Shown here in pieces: positions 34,646 through 47,264 of a stretch of 64,000 bases of DNA. Position 1 is the first letter of the stretch, and the number at the start of each line of letters is the position of its first letter. Both the position numbers and the translations under genes were made by a program. The stretch is taken from NCBI GenBank assembly GCA_022818135.1, contig JAFMSR010000003.1, forward strand, positions 10,719,098 through 10,783,097, read 5' to 3'. Under the pieces are notes generated by a model. The model worked only from the letters and a program-made list of their open reading frames with translations. It was not told the origin of the DNA and did not search any database. The DNA is from Saxidomus purpurata (taxonomy: Eukaryota > Mollusca > Bivalvia > Venerida > Veneridae).

Positions 34646-35204
34646 CTGTTATAGAAGTACGAAGTTAGATGAAGTCTTACGAGAGAAATATACTTATTTC
34701 ACGCAATATGAACTATAGCCAATAGCATAATAACATGATTGTACTTCGTGTCAGTCTTTGTCTCAACAAGAGTACCAAACATATATATTAAATCTATACT
34801 CAAACGCAGAAGAAAGTGTGTACGTTTTTTTCAATGATAACTATAGTTAAATTGGTAATAAACCTTTCATATGTGTATTATGTGAAGCACGCATGTCACT
34901 GTATTGAACAATAGCTACATCGGTCAGTTTTGGGTTAAATGTTATGTAACGCACCTTTACACGCTTTTTGCATGATTTTCCCGTGCAGTGTCTGGGTAAA
35001 TGTGAAATCGGTCAAATAATCTCTAACCATTTTCTTACAACTTCTAGGAGTAAGAAAAACACACAGCGATTTGAATATTTTCAAAACTCGCAATTCCCAG
35101 ACTCTCTCAACGACAACGTATTGAAGCTTTGATAATGCTTAGCAGAAGTGACTCCGTCGATAACTTTCACGGGCATTTAATTGCCACAGAAACACAGTAA
35201 GTAA

Positions 35205-36078
35205 ACTTTAATGCCAGGTTCCAGTAAACAGGAACAGTTGCCGATCGCCCTCGAACCGGCAGGCCTCGTGTAACTAACGTCAGATCAGACCGTCATTTTG
35301 AACTGACGCACACCATGCGTCGTTTCTAATACGCTACCACCACAGCGAGGCAGTACGGTATCAGCAGGGACACCGTTCTGAGGCTTCTGCGTCATTGTGT
35401 TCGGCCTATCAGAACAAGACGAGCTTACGTTGGTAATGTACTCGTACGACGTCATCGCGTTGCTCGTTTGAACTGGGCACGGCTTCATCACCGTTGGACA
35501 AGACGTCAGTGGGATATAATTGTCTTTTCCGATGAATCAAAATCATGATTGGTGAGTGAGGTATTTAGGACGAGAGGGGGGTGATTTCTGACGCCTGTGT
35601 TGTAGAAAGAAACGGGTTTGGCGGGGGCAGTTATTATGGTTTGGGGCGGGATCACGGGAAACAGGAAAACTGCTCTGGTCAATGTTAGTGGCAATCTTTA
35701 TACAGCCTAGTACATTAACCAGGTGTTAAGACCAGTAGCTGTTCCATTCGTTAATCAGCATGCCCCCGCCACATTCATGCACGACAATACACGTCCACAT
35801 ACGGCACGGCTAACGCAGCAATACCTAAATGCAAATGGCGTCAACGTCTTACCTTGGCCTGCCGTTTCTCCTGACCTCAACCCAATCTAGCATATTTGGA
35901 ATCTTCTTCGTCGTAAGTTAGTTCAAGGCATTTCGTCAACAATTTGCAGGAGCTACAAAATGCTCTGCAATTCGAATGGAACAACATTCCTACACACGTC
36001 GTACAACGTTATGTCAATTCCATGAGACGCCGTAATGTACAGGTTATCCGACAAACTGGTGGCCATGCCCGGTATTAA
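35205..36078 (+). pseudogene. Tc1-like transposase pseudogene
   Basis: Plus-strand frames give the DNA-binding part (NRPGRPRVTN, TTTARQYGISRDTVLRLLRH, RRAYVGNVLVRRHRVARLNW) and then RWTRRQWDIIVFSDESK with the first catalytic Asp. After a scrambled section, VMVWGGITGNRKTALVNVSG follows, then FMHDNTRPHTARLTQQYLNA with the second Asp, and WPAVSPDLNPI(stop)HIWN. The third catalytic residue, Glu in NPIEHIW, is replaced by TAG at 35888-35890. At least two frameshifts lie at about 35545-35640 and after 35940. The last block ends GGHARY then TAA at 36076-36078. Terminal inverted repeats were not found. DD34E-type Tc1/mariner family. Confidence 0.85.
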
Positions 36079-37902
36079 TCAAATAATCAAATCAAAACCA
36101 TTAGGAGAGCTGCAAAACGTGATTATACTCACAATAACATCAATAGCACAGTTTGCGTATTTTTCATTTTGACCCTTGACACATGTAACCGAATTCTGTG
36201 CATCTATAGAAACCGTTATTTTAGAAAAGATTACTTGGGTTTGTAGGCAACTGAATAAGCTAAACAGGGGTACCAAACTCCATATAATCTTTATTATGGA
36301 TATCAGGCAAATTAAGAAAAACCTCTATGCACACATTCTTTTGCGTTTGAGTATATATATTGTACTACTTAATACTGTACTTCACGTGAGTTCAGTATGA
36401 CTTTATACAGAAAGCTCTACTATCATCGCTATCGATATTATTAGGTCAGATATTGTTATTATCATCCAAGTATTTCTTTTGCAATTTATTTTCATAGTTT
36501 GAATGACTTAGTATATCAGGAGTAACGTACATGTATTATAAACTGATAAATAAGCACACATAGTTAATATAAAGGTGATGGATACATCCTGACGCCGCCT
36601 TAACATGGCTATTATACCATTTTGACAGCTGATCTTAACTTGACAGCACTCCACTATAAACAAAATATATCTGCAAAATTTAATGCATATTAGATAGAAA
36701 GACAGCAGTTTATTATGAAACACGGTTACCCATACCTATCCGACGTGACTTTGTCAGCTATGTGTGGGCTGCAGAAATGTCAACAAACTCCGATTCAGGA
36801 AACTTTTTATAATATATTTCTTAATTCTGCATAGATTTTAACCAAATAAAGACGAGAGCCCGGTCATAAGAAAGCTACAACCACTGGTTATTACTATCAG
36901 TAGAACTAATTCCTACTTTAAGTGCAACCGCGCTTTTTTTGTGAGCAGACGAATGAAGTGCTATGTGTGGCATCCCGATGTATTAATTGTTTATAAATTT
37001 CCTGAAATTGTGTTCCAATACACGGAATGAAGAGAGGAGAACGTATTTTACCAATGCAGGATTGAGAAAGATATCATTAAAAATGTTACCTGAATCGGGG
37101 TTTGCTTTCATTTCTGTAACCCACACATAGCTGAAAAGGTACCGTGTGAAAGCTCGGCAGAGAATATTTTGCACTTTGTGATTGGTTGAAAATGACGGTT
37201 GACCAATAGTAAAACAGCGTTGCGTTACATTCCTGTTGCGGTAGCGAAACGACCGTAATTCTGTTCAAATTTTGTTTGAGGCCCATTACTTCCTAAATGT
37301 TTATCTTTTTATCGGATTGCTGTCAAGCTGATGGCCTGATAGTAAAAGAAGGTTATTTTTATTTTCATGTATTGTGTGGACGGAAAAAATGACAGGCTGT
37401 TTGTTACGACATTTTCCGGCATTTACGAACTACCAGTTTTTGACGGATTTTAACAAAATAAGAGTGTCATCGCTTACATAAGTTATTCCAAGTGGTGATA
37501 ATAAAATATAATTGTGATTCAGTCGTTTTACAGCAGTATTCTTGGTTAACAAGCATGAATGTTTGACTTTGTAACATGTAGATATCTTTTCGTGTTTAAT
37601 TATTTATATTTTATTTTTTATTATTTATAGTACAAGAAGTGTATCTGCCTAGTACATGTGGATATAGTTAATGTTACTTTGAGTAACAATATTGTCCTAA
37701 CAGAAATGTAATCGCTAGTGACTGATGCGAACATCGACAAATGGGTAAGCGATAAAAATGGGGTAGATGTGGTGCAGTGGTAATAATCGGTTGTACATGT
37801 TTTTAACTTTGTTAATCATCTACAAAAGAAGCCCTGTGAGTTTTTTTCGGTACTCAAGGGCAGAACATATGTTAACAAGACTACCGCCTGTGGGTGCTGG
37901 AC

Positions 37903-38771
37903 GCTCATCTGATTTTTTGACCTTGACGCCAAAACACAATCCAACAAAAGGTTTTCGTAAATAATTACTACCCACTAAGTTTGTTCACAATAATTAAACT
38001 GCAACTAAAAATATTATATTTTCCTATTTTTCAACTTTTAGAAAAAATCATTGGCATTGGACCCATAAGCACTAAACACAATCCCAATAAAAGTCTTGAT
38101 TTAAATGTATTACACACTTAACAATTCAGTTAAACTATGTCAATTGTAACTAAAGATATTTAATATATTACGGTTTTCCATTTTTTAGTTACAGTGACCT
38201 TGACCCTAGGAGCCCTAAAACACAACTAAATTAAAGATATTCATAATTACTTCCTATACACTAAGTTTGGTTGCATTGTGTTCAATGTTACAAAAGAAAT
38301 GTGTGTGTGTGGAACTTTCTAAGTTAAGAAGGGACAATAATTCAGTCAAAATAAAATACTAATCGCCCCCCCACCCCCCCCCCCCTCTCAATGTGTGACT
38401 CAAAAAACAATTTGATATGTTGAAGTAGATTACATGTATCCATTAATTGTTTGTGAAAACTTTGAAATCAATCTAACAAAAAATGAAGAAGCTATGTCCA
38501 ATTCTCAAAAACAACCAAAATCCATCAAAATTCATGTTATTTACCAAAAAAAAAAAAAACAACAGGTTACACGCATCGTCTTTAGCATACAATGTGAAGA
38601 AGGATATTTGATGAACAAGTTTTCCAAGTTCCAAAGTGATAGCTTTGACAGTTTCCATCTAAGTGACTTAAACGAAAAACTTTACCAACACCGACGATGA
38701 CAACGACAACGACGACGACAATAAAGTGACGACAAATAGCTCGTCATTTTCCCCAAAAAAATCAGACGAGC
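37903..38771 (+). mobile_element. Pearl-like element with 16-bp inverted ends (one mismatch)
   Basis: gctcatctgatttttt (37903-37918) is inverted at 38756-38771 (aaaaaatcagacgagc) with one mismatch. The core has two to three diverged units of about 150-170 bp (aaacacaatcc(a/c)a(a/t)(c/a)aaaag at 37935 and 38078; caactaaaaatattat at 38003 and taactaaagatatttaa at 38146). A C-run (38365-38388) and a cgac/gacgac microsatellite (38692-38720) precede the end hairpin tagctcgtc...gacgagcta. Contains tgaccttga at 37918 and 38195. Confidence 0.6.
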
Positions 38772-39688
38772 TAAAAATGGCAGACAGGGATTGTGTCATA
38801 CGGTTCTTACTCGGTTTTTTATTATAATTTACCTATTTTATGTTCAATGGATACTCTGTATTTTCTATGATATGCAGTGTATTTTAAAGACTTCTGCCTT
38901 TCATGACCATGTTTCCCACGTAGTTGGGTAGAACTGATGGGGCTTAAAACCGTCTGTTTAGATTTGTATCCGCTGGCTGAATACAGTCAATAGGAAACAG
39001 CAATTCTGCGCATTAACATAGGAGTTTGTCAGTTTTTGGTGACCAAAAAATAACGTATTGTGTCATAACTACCAATCACAACCTCAGTGGTAAATTCTGT
39101 TACATTATACCTGTATAATATTAGTGTTAACTGTCAGTTGGGTTTTATATTTGGTGGCCTGTTTCATCCAGGACACAGCATGCTGTAACAATAATGCCCC
39201 AAATGTACTCAGTCAAATTTTAGATATCTTACACATCATCATTAATTGTATTGATAATATTGATGCTACAAAAAATCGTAACATTGTAATATGCAATATG
39301 ATAATGGAACTTAAGTGTCGCAGGTAATTACAGCTGAATTTAATAACGATAATGATTCTCTTTAATCCATGAAAGTACTCTGATAAAAATCAGTCGACGA
39401 TTGTTAAAGGCTTGAGATAATTCTAAAATACTTCTATGAATTATTTTGTTCTACAATTGCAAAACAAAATCTACTTTAACAATGCAGATTTATCGCTCGC
39501 GAGGCTGAGTAAAGATGGAATCAAATGGAAACAGGAGGCACTATACATATGAGTTTACGCGTTTTTTCCTCAAAACACTACTATAATGACGGGAACCCTC
39601 CAAGCCTTAGGCAACCAGACACCAATAAATATGCGCCTCGAGCTCAGAATGATATGGATAGTATACGGAGAAATAGAATGCTACTTAC

Positions 39689-39835
39689 TCTGCATAAAAC
39701 ACTGTTCCAAGTAGATACATCTATGTAAATCCGTACAAGTTCTCCATTGATTCACAAAAACGCCACAGTACACGTATGGACTAATTTCGTCTTCCCAAAC
39801 AACATCATGACAATTGGTTTGAATGGCCACAACTC
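39689..39835 (-). CDS. Exon B: cysteine-rich module, first copy, part 2
   Basis: The acceptor is atatcacag and the donor a consensus gtaagt; 147 bp, phase 1 to phase 1. It encodes about 49 residues beginning GVVAIQTNCHDVVWEDEISP and continuing with five more cysteines (YVYCGVF, RTCTDLHRCIYLEQC). The start GVV-x(n)-C-x-x-V and the following C parallel the exon at 2827-2934, which begins KGVVSCEDDENTCVYDV and has the same phases. I do not recognise the domain by name. Cysteine density suggests a disulfide-stabilised extracellular fold. It lies about 20 kb downstream of the exon at 60.4 kb and about 5 kb before the first LDLa exon. Confidence 0.65.
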
Positions 39836-41059
39836 CTGTGATATAGATGATTGTTTCGTGTACAACATAAAACGACTGATACAATGCTTTCATTTATAGA
39901 CACAGGTAATTTTGCACAAGTGTGACGTTCAATTTTTAAAAAGAGACACACTAAACTGGGTGCAATTTTAAATCACATAAAAAGTACACGAAGTCAACAT
40001 TTTTGGTTTCGAGCACACTGGAACTGTAAAAAAGTAATTCGGCCGTAACCAAGTTATGAAGCGATTTAGCGATGATAATATTTGTCGACAATTCTCAACG
40101 ATTCAGCTAAAATTGCAATAACAGCCGGTAATACAAGAGATTTGACAACAGCCATATAAACCCGAAGAAACTGCTGACGTATAGACAAATTCATTTTGTA
40201 CAATTTATCGCAAAAATACTCTTGTCATTTTAAATAAACATCTTTTTTTTTATTTGCTCCTGTTAAATGCGTCTAGTACATGAACCTTTGTAACAATTGT
40301 TAAGCCTTGTCATGTATGTAGTTTAAATACCAGTAAGGATAAATGTATTTTTGTAGTGTATGTCCATCTGTCAAGCCTCAACTTATTTTGTGACAATGAA
40401 GTCTTATATTCTGACAACTAAATATTGTATCGACACTTAAGTAAACTTTTTTTTTGTATAAGAAAAACATAATACATAAAACTGTTTTGAAAAATGCCAT
40501 TCATCTCTTTAGACAAGTGTTAGTCTGAAAACAGACAGTTCAATGTTGCATGAAAAAGATGTTTTCAACAACAGGTATTCTTTAATACTTTAATACAGGC
40601 CTTTTGTCTTCTGACTAAAATACTACTAAGTTTAATATCGTTTTTCTGTATAATCACTACATATGGTCTATTTATAATTATGCCTTTTCTATCACTTCTC
40701 CATCACAAAATATTTGTCCTATATATCATTAATATTTTTGATATTTATGAGAATTAGATACATGAGACATTCAGTAAGGGATTCAAAATTTTGTAATGTG
40801 TAGTATTAAACTAAACACTAACTCCACTCTATATTTCGTTTCGATAGATGTTTCAAATGTCTAATTATATTTATCATAGTATAAATTTGTGTGTTTGTAT
40901 CATGTTTGTTTGAAATCTGTTCGTTGATATTATTTTCAATGACAATGTGTTACATTTTTGTTTTGGGATACATGGATATATTAAACATTTGTGATTTTGC
41001 GAAAAGAACGGAAGTAAAGCAAATGATTTTAACATGGTTAACATATTTTTCTGTTTCAT

Positions 41060-41275
41060 ATGACTTATAAATTATGTACGTTTAATGTAAAGGGACTCGG
41101 CGATTTAAAAAAAGAAAACAAATATTTGTGTGGCTAAAAAACTATTCGGTTTGTCTGTTACAAGAAATTCATTATAAAAGTATTTTTGAAGCAAAATTGC
41201 AATATGAATGGGACGGGAAAGTGTACTTTAGCGGGAATAGTTCGAACATTAAAGGTGTTGGGATCCTTTAAGAAA
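41060..41275 (+). pseudogene. Endonuclease-domain remnant of an L1/Tx1-like ORF2
   Basis: ATG at 41060 reads MTYKLCTFNVKGLGDLKK. After a shift in the A-run near 41108-41114 it reads RKQIFVWLKNYSVCLLQEIH, then FEAKLQYEWDGKVYFSGNSS and NIKGVGIL to a stop. It aligns block by block with the start of ORF2 at 24870 (CTYNVRGL, LLQETH, CFFSGNKGN). The rest of that ORF2 is missing; only scraps may follow to about 41460. It is not part of the CR1-like element that starts at 42 kb. Confidence 0.7.
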
Positions 41276-41289
41276 AAAGTGTAGAAACT

Positions 41290-42000
41290 TTAGCTTACAT
41301 TGATTTAATTGTTGGAAGATTACATAAGGAAATTCATGAGGAATTATAACAGGACAGGGAACATCAACTACTTTAGAAGGTAAACTATTGAATATTTATT
41401 AGGTAGATAAAAATAATATGACGAATCGACGAATCATCGATAGTTTTACAAAATCAGTTAAAGTCCAAACAAAAATAATAAAATAATTGTACAGTACCTT
41501 ATTAAAATTACATCTTTTTTAGGGTAGTCCTCGTAATCGTTATAAAAAATAATCGCAACACGAATTTACTTAAAAACTATGAATGATTTATTGAAAAGAT
41601 AATTATGTTGACTGTCAAAAAGACAAATGGACAGTGTCTTTCGTGTAGTGGCGCTTTAAAGAAACGTGTTGACAGCCATTAACTTCCGCCCATTTTCTCG
41701 CACCTCAGGATCAATATTCAAATTCAAATTTGACACTTTGACTGTAAATTATTTCGCACCTAGGTAAACTGTGGACATTTGAATCTTACCGAAGTCTTTT
41801 TTCTATTGTGTAGGTGCGAAACCTGTAAATAATTGGTCTTATTCTTTTGGTCCCGTTAACGGTATAAGGACAACAAATTGTTAAAGAGAAAAAAAACACA
41901 ACCGATTTGGGGAAAAAAAAATAAACAATCAAAATTTAAGTAAAATGTAAAAAGGCCAAAGTAATCGTATAACGTGTACTCCGTGTACTCCAAAAAAATT
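41290..42000. other. Spacer between two retrotransposon fragments
   Basis: AT-rich. Contains an imperfect inverted pair around ttcgcacctaggta/tgtaggtgcgaaacc (41754-41830). No gene seen. Confidence 0.4.
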
Positions 42001-42007
42001 TATTGGT

Positions 42008-44210
42008 AAACATAATACAGTGAAACTTCGGTCATTGAAGAACTATAATAAGGAAGATTTTCAGCAATGCTTGTTAAATACAGACTGGAGTTCAGTTATC
42101 ACTAGTGACACTGTTGTAGATGCGTGGAACAATTTTAAATTAATTTTCATGTCAGTTATAAATAATATCGCTTCGGTTAAAGAAGTTCGTATTAAACAAC
42201 GTACTGAGCCATGGATTAATTCAGAAATTCTACAATCTATAAAAGACAGAGATAAAGCTTTTTATAAGTTTAAGAAAAATAAATGTGATGAAAATTTTGT
42301 TATTTTCAAAGAATTAAGAAACAAAGCTCAGAATCATGTTCATACCGCTAAACAGAAATACTTTACTGAAGAACTTACAGAAAATAAGTCAGACTCAAAA
42401 ACTTTGTGGAAAACTTTAAAAGGTCTTGGTCTCCCCTCAAAAAAAGGTCAGTGTTCTTCTAATAACATAGGACTGAACTTAGATGGTGAAATCTGTTTTG
42501 ATAAGCTAAAAGTAGCTGAAACATTCAATGCATTTTATACTTCTGTTGCTTCTAAACTTGTTGAGAAACTTCCATCCTGTTATAACAAATATGGAAAAAC
42601 ATTTCTCTCTTGTTTCTATACTGATAAAGGTGTTAAACCTAATAGTTATTCTTTTTCAGTTGTATCAGAAAACAGTGTTTTAAAGTACTTAAATAAGCTC
42701 AGTGCTAATAAAGTTACTGGTCTAGATCAAATACCAGCTAGATTTGTACGGGACAGTGCCTCCATCATAGCTAGTCCTCTCACTCATATTGTCAATTTGT
42801 CCATTATTCAAGGCGTAGTACCGGATGATTTAAAGTCTGCCCGTGTTGTTCCTTTGTTTAAGAAAAATGGCAAGACTGAGGTTGGTAATTATCGACCGGT
42901 GTCAATTCTTAGTATTGTATCAAAAATATTTGAAAAAATTGTATAATTATGATCAACTTGAAAAGTATCTGGTTGAAAAAAAATATTATATAGTTTTCAG
43001 TCTGGGTTCAGGCGCAGGTTTTCGACAGATATATGTCTTGTACACATATCTGACTATATAAGATTCCAAATGGATAAGGGTCATATGGTAGGGATGGTAC
43101 TGCTTGATCTCCAGAAGGCCTTTGACACTGTTGATCACAGTATTCTATTGATGAAACTTGGAGCCCTTGGGCTAAGTGAAGATGCCGTCAGATGGTTTAG
43201 GTCATACTTATGTGATAGACATCAACTGGTTGCTGTATCTGGTACATCATCTTCTCTCTCTAGAATCACATGTGGTGTCCCCCCAAGGGTCCATACTTGG
43301 TCCTCTTTTATTTTTAATCTACGTCAATGACATGTCAGCAGTGGTAAAAAATAAATTACTTTTATATGCTGATGATTCTGGCATATTGGTTACAGGTAAA
43401 AGTAAAAACCAGACTGAAACTGTGTTAACCAGTGAACTAGAAACAGTCAGTGAATGGCTTATTTGTAACAAGTTATCTTTGCATCTAGGCAAAACAGAGT
43501 CCATTTTGTTTGGCTCAAAACCTAAAATAAGGTCTTATTCCGGTATGGAAATATCATGTAATGGCAAGATTATTGATGCTGTCCATTCAGTTAAATATCT
43601 TGGCGCCACTTTGGACCAAAGCCTGTCTGGTGAGCCTATGGCAAGGTCAGTAACTAGTAAAGCCAATGCTAGGTTAAAGTTCCTATATAGAAAGCGTGAT
43701 TTTCTAACACAACATACAAGAAAGCTATTGGTTACATCCCTCATCCAGTGCCACTTTGATTATGCCTGTTCTTTCTGGTACCAAAGTTTGACACAGTTGT
43801 TGAAAAATAGACTTCAAACGACCCAAAACAAATTAGTGAGATTCGTCTTGAATATGGATTCTATGTCTCATGTTGGTCCAGGCCAGTTTAGGTATTTAAA
43901 GTGGTTACCAGTTAAAAAACGGGTAAAGCAAATTATTTTGGGTCATGTTTTCAAAGTTAAGTCAGGCATAGCTCCAGATTACCTGGGTGAACATTTTAAC
44001 CCTGTACACTCATTACACACTCATTGTACAAGTTTTAGGGTAACCTCGTGTCACAATCCTGATGATCCATTCAGGTTAAATTTTAATGACAGTGGTTGTT
44101 TTTGTATTCCCAAGGTGAAGGGATTTGGTAAAAAGTCTTTTGCTTATCAGGGGTGTGTCCTTCGGAATAACTTGCCACAGCTGATACGTAATATTACAGT
44201 TGCCTTTTGA
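42008..44210 (+). pseudogene. Reverse transcriptase of the CR1/L2-like element, frameshifted
   Basis: The first open part (to 42946) holds the linker and RT start: NKVTGLDQIPARFVRD, SARVVPLFKK, NYRPVSILSIVSKIFEKIV. A few inserted bases at 42945 and an A8 run at 42976-42983 break the frame through a palm section with LEKYLVEKK and QSGFRRR-like text. From 43070 comes MVGMVLLDLQKAFDTVDHSI with the catalytic Asp. One extra C in the run 43279-43284 turns GVPQGSILGP into GVPPRVHTW. The other frame resumes it as SILGPLLFLIYVNDMS and LLYADDSGIL (YADD box). The C-terminal region (KRVKQIILGHVFKVKSGIAP) is typical of CR1/L2/Rex-type elements. Three or more breaks; inactive. Confidence 0.8.
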
Positions 44211-44395
44211 GGGGAGCGGTGGTGTAGAGGTTTAGGTGTCATCCCGGAGGTTGCGGGTTCGAGCCCCACCAAGGTCACGACCGTACCTCCTCATATGACA
44301 CCAGTACTGGGTTTTCCAGGAAGCAGACTCGAGAGTGACTCGATGAACTACAAGCTTTCTTCACAATCGAGCTTAAATAAATTAGTATAAACTAA
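44211..44395 (+). mobile_element. tRNA-derived SINE
   Basis: ggggagcggtggtgtagagg, then a good pol III B box ggttcgagccc (44256-44266), then a tRNA-unrelated body with gaccgtacctcctcatatga, ccagtactgggttttccagg, gactcgagagtgactcgatg, gctttcttcacaatcgagct and an A/T-rich end. A headless copy lies on the minus strand at 29222-29350. Its first base directly follows the TGA of the retrotransposon ORF. Confidence 0.7.
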
Positions 44396-44947
44396 TATTA
44401 CAGTTTTTAAAGCATTTTAAGGAAGCCGTCAAACTTCATTTTTTGTCCTAGTTTTAATATTATGTCTTATCATTCTTAACGATCTCTTTGTATTTTTGTT
44501 TTAGCGTCTTATCATTTATAACGATCTCCTTGCATTTTTAAGTTTAATGCTTGAATAGGTGTATTTGGTATATTACTTTTTAATCTAGTCTGTGCTTTTA
44601 GTGTCATAATACTGATTGATGCTCATGTAACTGATTTTTTTTTTGTTATACAGTACTTTGATCTCATCCATAAATTGATGTTGTAATAACCTAGGTCTGT
44701 GATATTATACAAATGTGATACCATTGATTCATTTGAAGTAAATAATCGTGCCTTTCCGTGGTATGCAATCAATGTCAAGGACCACAATGGAAATAATGGA
44801 GAATGAATCACTTTTCCCTTTTTTGTGTTATCCTTGGTATTGATGTGCATATCATGGTTTATAAACGTGTGTATACATCTAATTATCTGTATATGTATGC
44901 ATGATGTTTGTTTTAACCATGTTTGTACATCTGTGATCTACTAAAAT

Positions 44948-44964
44948 AAATCTATCTATCTATC
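44948..44964 (+). repeat. (ATCT)n microsatellite tail
   Basis: aaataaatctatctatctatc marks the 3' end of the CR1/L2-like element. Confidence 0.7.
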
Positions 44965-44965
44965 G

Positions 44966-45693
44966 TTTTTCGTTTCGTTCATCGGGAATCGTGTATCGTA
45001 TTGTTCTTGTCGCTTATCATTCATGATTCATTCATCAGTTATCTTGCGTGCATCGTACATTCCGTTTGCGTGTATCAATCGTGTATCTTTTGTTCCGTGT
45101 GCAAAGTTACACGTGGGCATCACTGTAAGGACAGCAACTATGTGCAGTTATTCCAAAATTTGTCCATGCATGTAAAAGTAATAGACCAGACACAGTTATG
45201 CGGACGGACAGAAGGACAGACGGCACAGACCTTTCATCTGCGGTTTTTCGTTAGTTTCATCGCCTTTTCTCTAATTTTATTGGGTGATTGTGCAAATTAA
45301 TGATACGTTAAGTGACAATTGCAAAGCGCAAAGTAACAATAGCGATGCGATGGAAAAACAACGCCTATCGACATCGCCTTCGTAATTTTGTTTAATTATA
45401 TCGTTACTTCGCCATCATGACTTAGCGTATCGCCGTCGTCACTCCGCGTATCGCTTTCCTGTCACGCATACGTTCACCTGTTCCTGTCAAAGATAGAGGA
45501 CATTGTTGAACACGCCATACACTAATATTTTCTCAGTGGCCGATGACGATACGCAAAGACACGATGACGATTCGCGATGTTTTTTCAACGTCACTTCGCG
45601 GATGGCTAAAGTCACTTCGCGCATCGTCCTAATCACTTCGAGTTATCACCCACTGAATTATTTTAGCAGACGACTGACCTAACGGAACACCAA
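44966..45693. repeat. tcgtatcg/cttcgcgtatcg-type low-complexity element
   Basis: Dense degenerate repeats around cgtgtatcg, tcgcatcg, acttcgcg from 44966 to 45630, ending in ctgacctaacggaacacc (45675-45692), the inverse of the end seen at 3265. Probably a relative of the 3265-4809 element whose left end I could not find. Confidence 0.4.
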
Positions 45694-45699
45694 ACGAAT

Positions 45700-47240
45700 C
45701 CGGTCTATGACCGGTTGAGCATAACAGACCTGACCAGCGCACTCGCACTCGTAAATGTAAACGTACAACGTACAACTGCCTTATTTCGGGGATGATCTCA
45801 AACGATTCTAGTATCACATGAGATATTTATTCTAGTATCAACTGAAATATTCTAGTTATTCAGTGAGGACGGTTTGACAAGAATTTTAGCCAAAACCTCT
45901 TTTTTAATATTATAGAGAAGACAGTTTTACCTCTGTAAATAATGTATTGAATTGTTTTGAATGACGAGTGTAGAACTTATTTAACATTATCGTGAGAAAT
46001 AATTGCTAATTAAGTCATTCCCAATCTGATTGAGAATGATAAATGAATTTTTAAACCCATTTTTTAAGTTTAGTACATTAGTGTTCTTTTTGCTTTTTAG
46101 AATTATACATGTAAAGTCTTAGCTAGATCTTAATTACACAATTAGCAATTGCTACTCACTCTTACCTGTTAATATGTACAGATTTGTATATACTTATATG
46201 TCTTTTAGGCATACTCTTTAGTCGAGCATGATTTAATAACCGCCAACACTTTATCAAATAAGATGAAAACTCAGAATTCATCTAGCTAGATACTCGGTTG
46301 AATTGTACAACCTTTTAAATCTAAGTTATGGAGTCTAGAAGATGGACTGGATGTTTCTCTTTAAAATTACTAAGACAATTTCATTTACAACTGAACTCAT
46401 ATGCATTCTTATCATAGTCAAACTATAATTTGTTGTCATCTGCACTACAATATAAATTTTGGTGGGCCTGTGCAATTACTCAGGGGTCTGGTACCACCAG
46501 TGCAATAAGATGTGATATAATACCTGTGATATTATGATGCTATTTATTAATGTCAAAGTACTGTTTCTTGCCAATTCAATTGATATCTCTTTTAGGTCAC
46601 GTTTTGCTAAAGCTTAAAGGGTAATTTCATATGTTTAAATACTTACTGTAAAATAGACTAGGTAACATAATTTTAAAGCCCAGTTGTATGTACATGTATA
46701 TAATTATATGATATCAAAAAGTCTCTTGTAATTCTGTATGGAATGGCCATATTCTGTTTTATATTTGACATGTTTTTATATGTATTGTATTCTGTGTGTA
46801 TATGGACGAGACCGTAATAAACTATAAAATCTAAATCTGAAATCTTGGTTACGTTCATTATTCTTCATAATTATATAATAACTATTAACCGTTATCCTAT
46901 CAATAGTCATTATCATCGTGTACGATAGAACTAATACAAAAATGAACATTGACACCATCATTATAATCATAATGAAGATATTAATCCTTGCAAATAAGTT
47001 CATCAATAATTAGTTTAATCAAAATCGTCGTGTTCATAAAAGTCATTGTCCCATCAGCATCAGTGGTGCCACTATAAAAATAAAGCAAGTGAAGCCGCTA
47101 TAACCAGGTTTTCAGTGATGCCAGTAGAAAATCAAGGATCAGAAACAAATCACCAAGTGACCTTGACAAAAAATAGCAATTAATATGGCACAAAAAAGAT
47201 AATTAAAAATAAATTGACCCCCACCCCCCACCCCCGAAAA
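45700..47240. other. Intron stretch, no gene recognised
   Basis: AT-rich. The stretch around 46780-46845 (tatggacgagaccgtaataa, actataaaatctaaatctga) looks like the 3' tail of another old CR1-like insertion, but no coding part was found. Confidence 0.4.
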
Positions 47241-47264
47241 GAAAATATATATTTTACCTTTTTT

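Larger units (their letters stand above)
42002..44965 (+). mobile_element. 5'-truncated CR1/L2-like non-LTR retrotransposon
   Basis: Begins within ORF2 (KHNTVKLRSLKNY...), downstream of the endonuclease. It runs through RT to TGA at 44208-44210. A SINE follows immediately, then about 550 bp of 3' UTR, ending in an (atct)n microsatellite (44948-44964, ctatctatctatc) as is usual for this group. No target-site duplication was recognised. Inserted antisense to the host gene in the intron between exons A and B. Confidence 0.75.

Noticed and set aside
36127..36250. Possible minus-strand exon with a gtgagt donor (KITVSIDAQNSVTC)
   Set aside because: It would be phase 2 in and phase 0 out, incompatible with the phase-1 borders of exons B and C on either side.
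37090..37140. Possible minus-strand exon (YVWVTEMKANPDSG)
   Set aside because: Phase 2 in and phase 1 out does not fit exon B (phase 1 out), the donor gtaaca is weak and there is no domain.
44211..44285. tRNA gene candidate with ggttcgagccc
   Set aside because: The cloverleaf cannot be closed and a SINE body follows directly.
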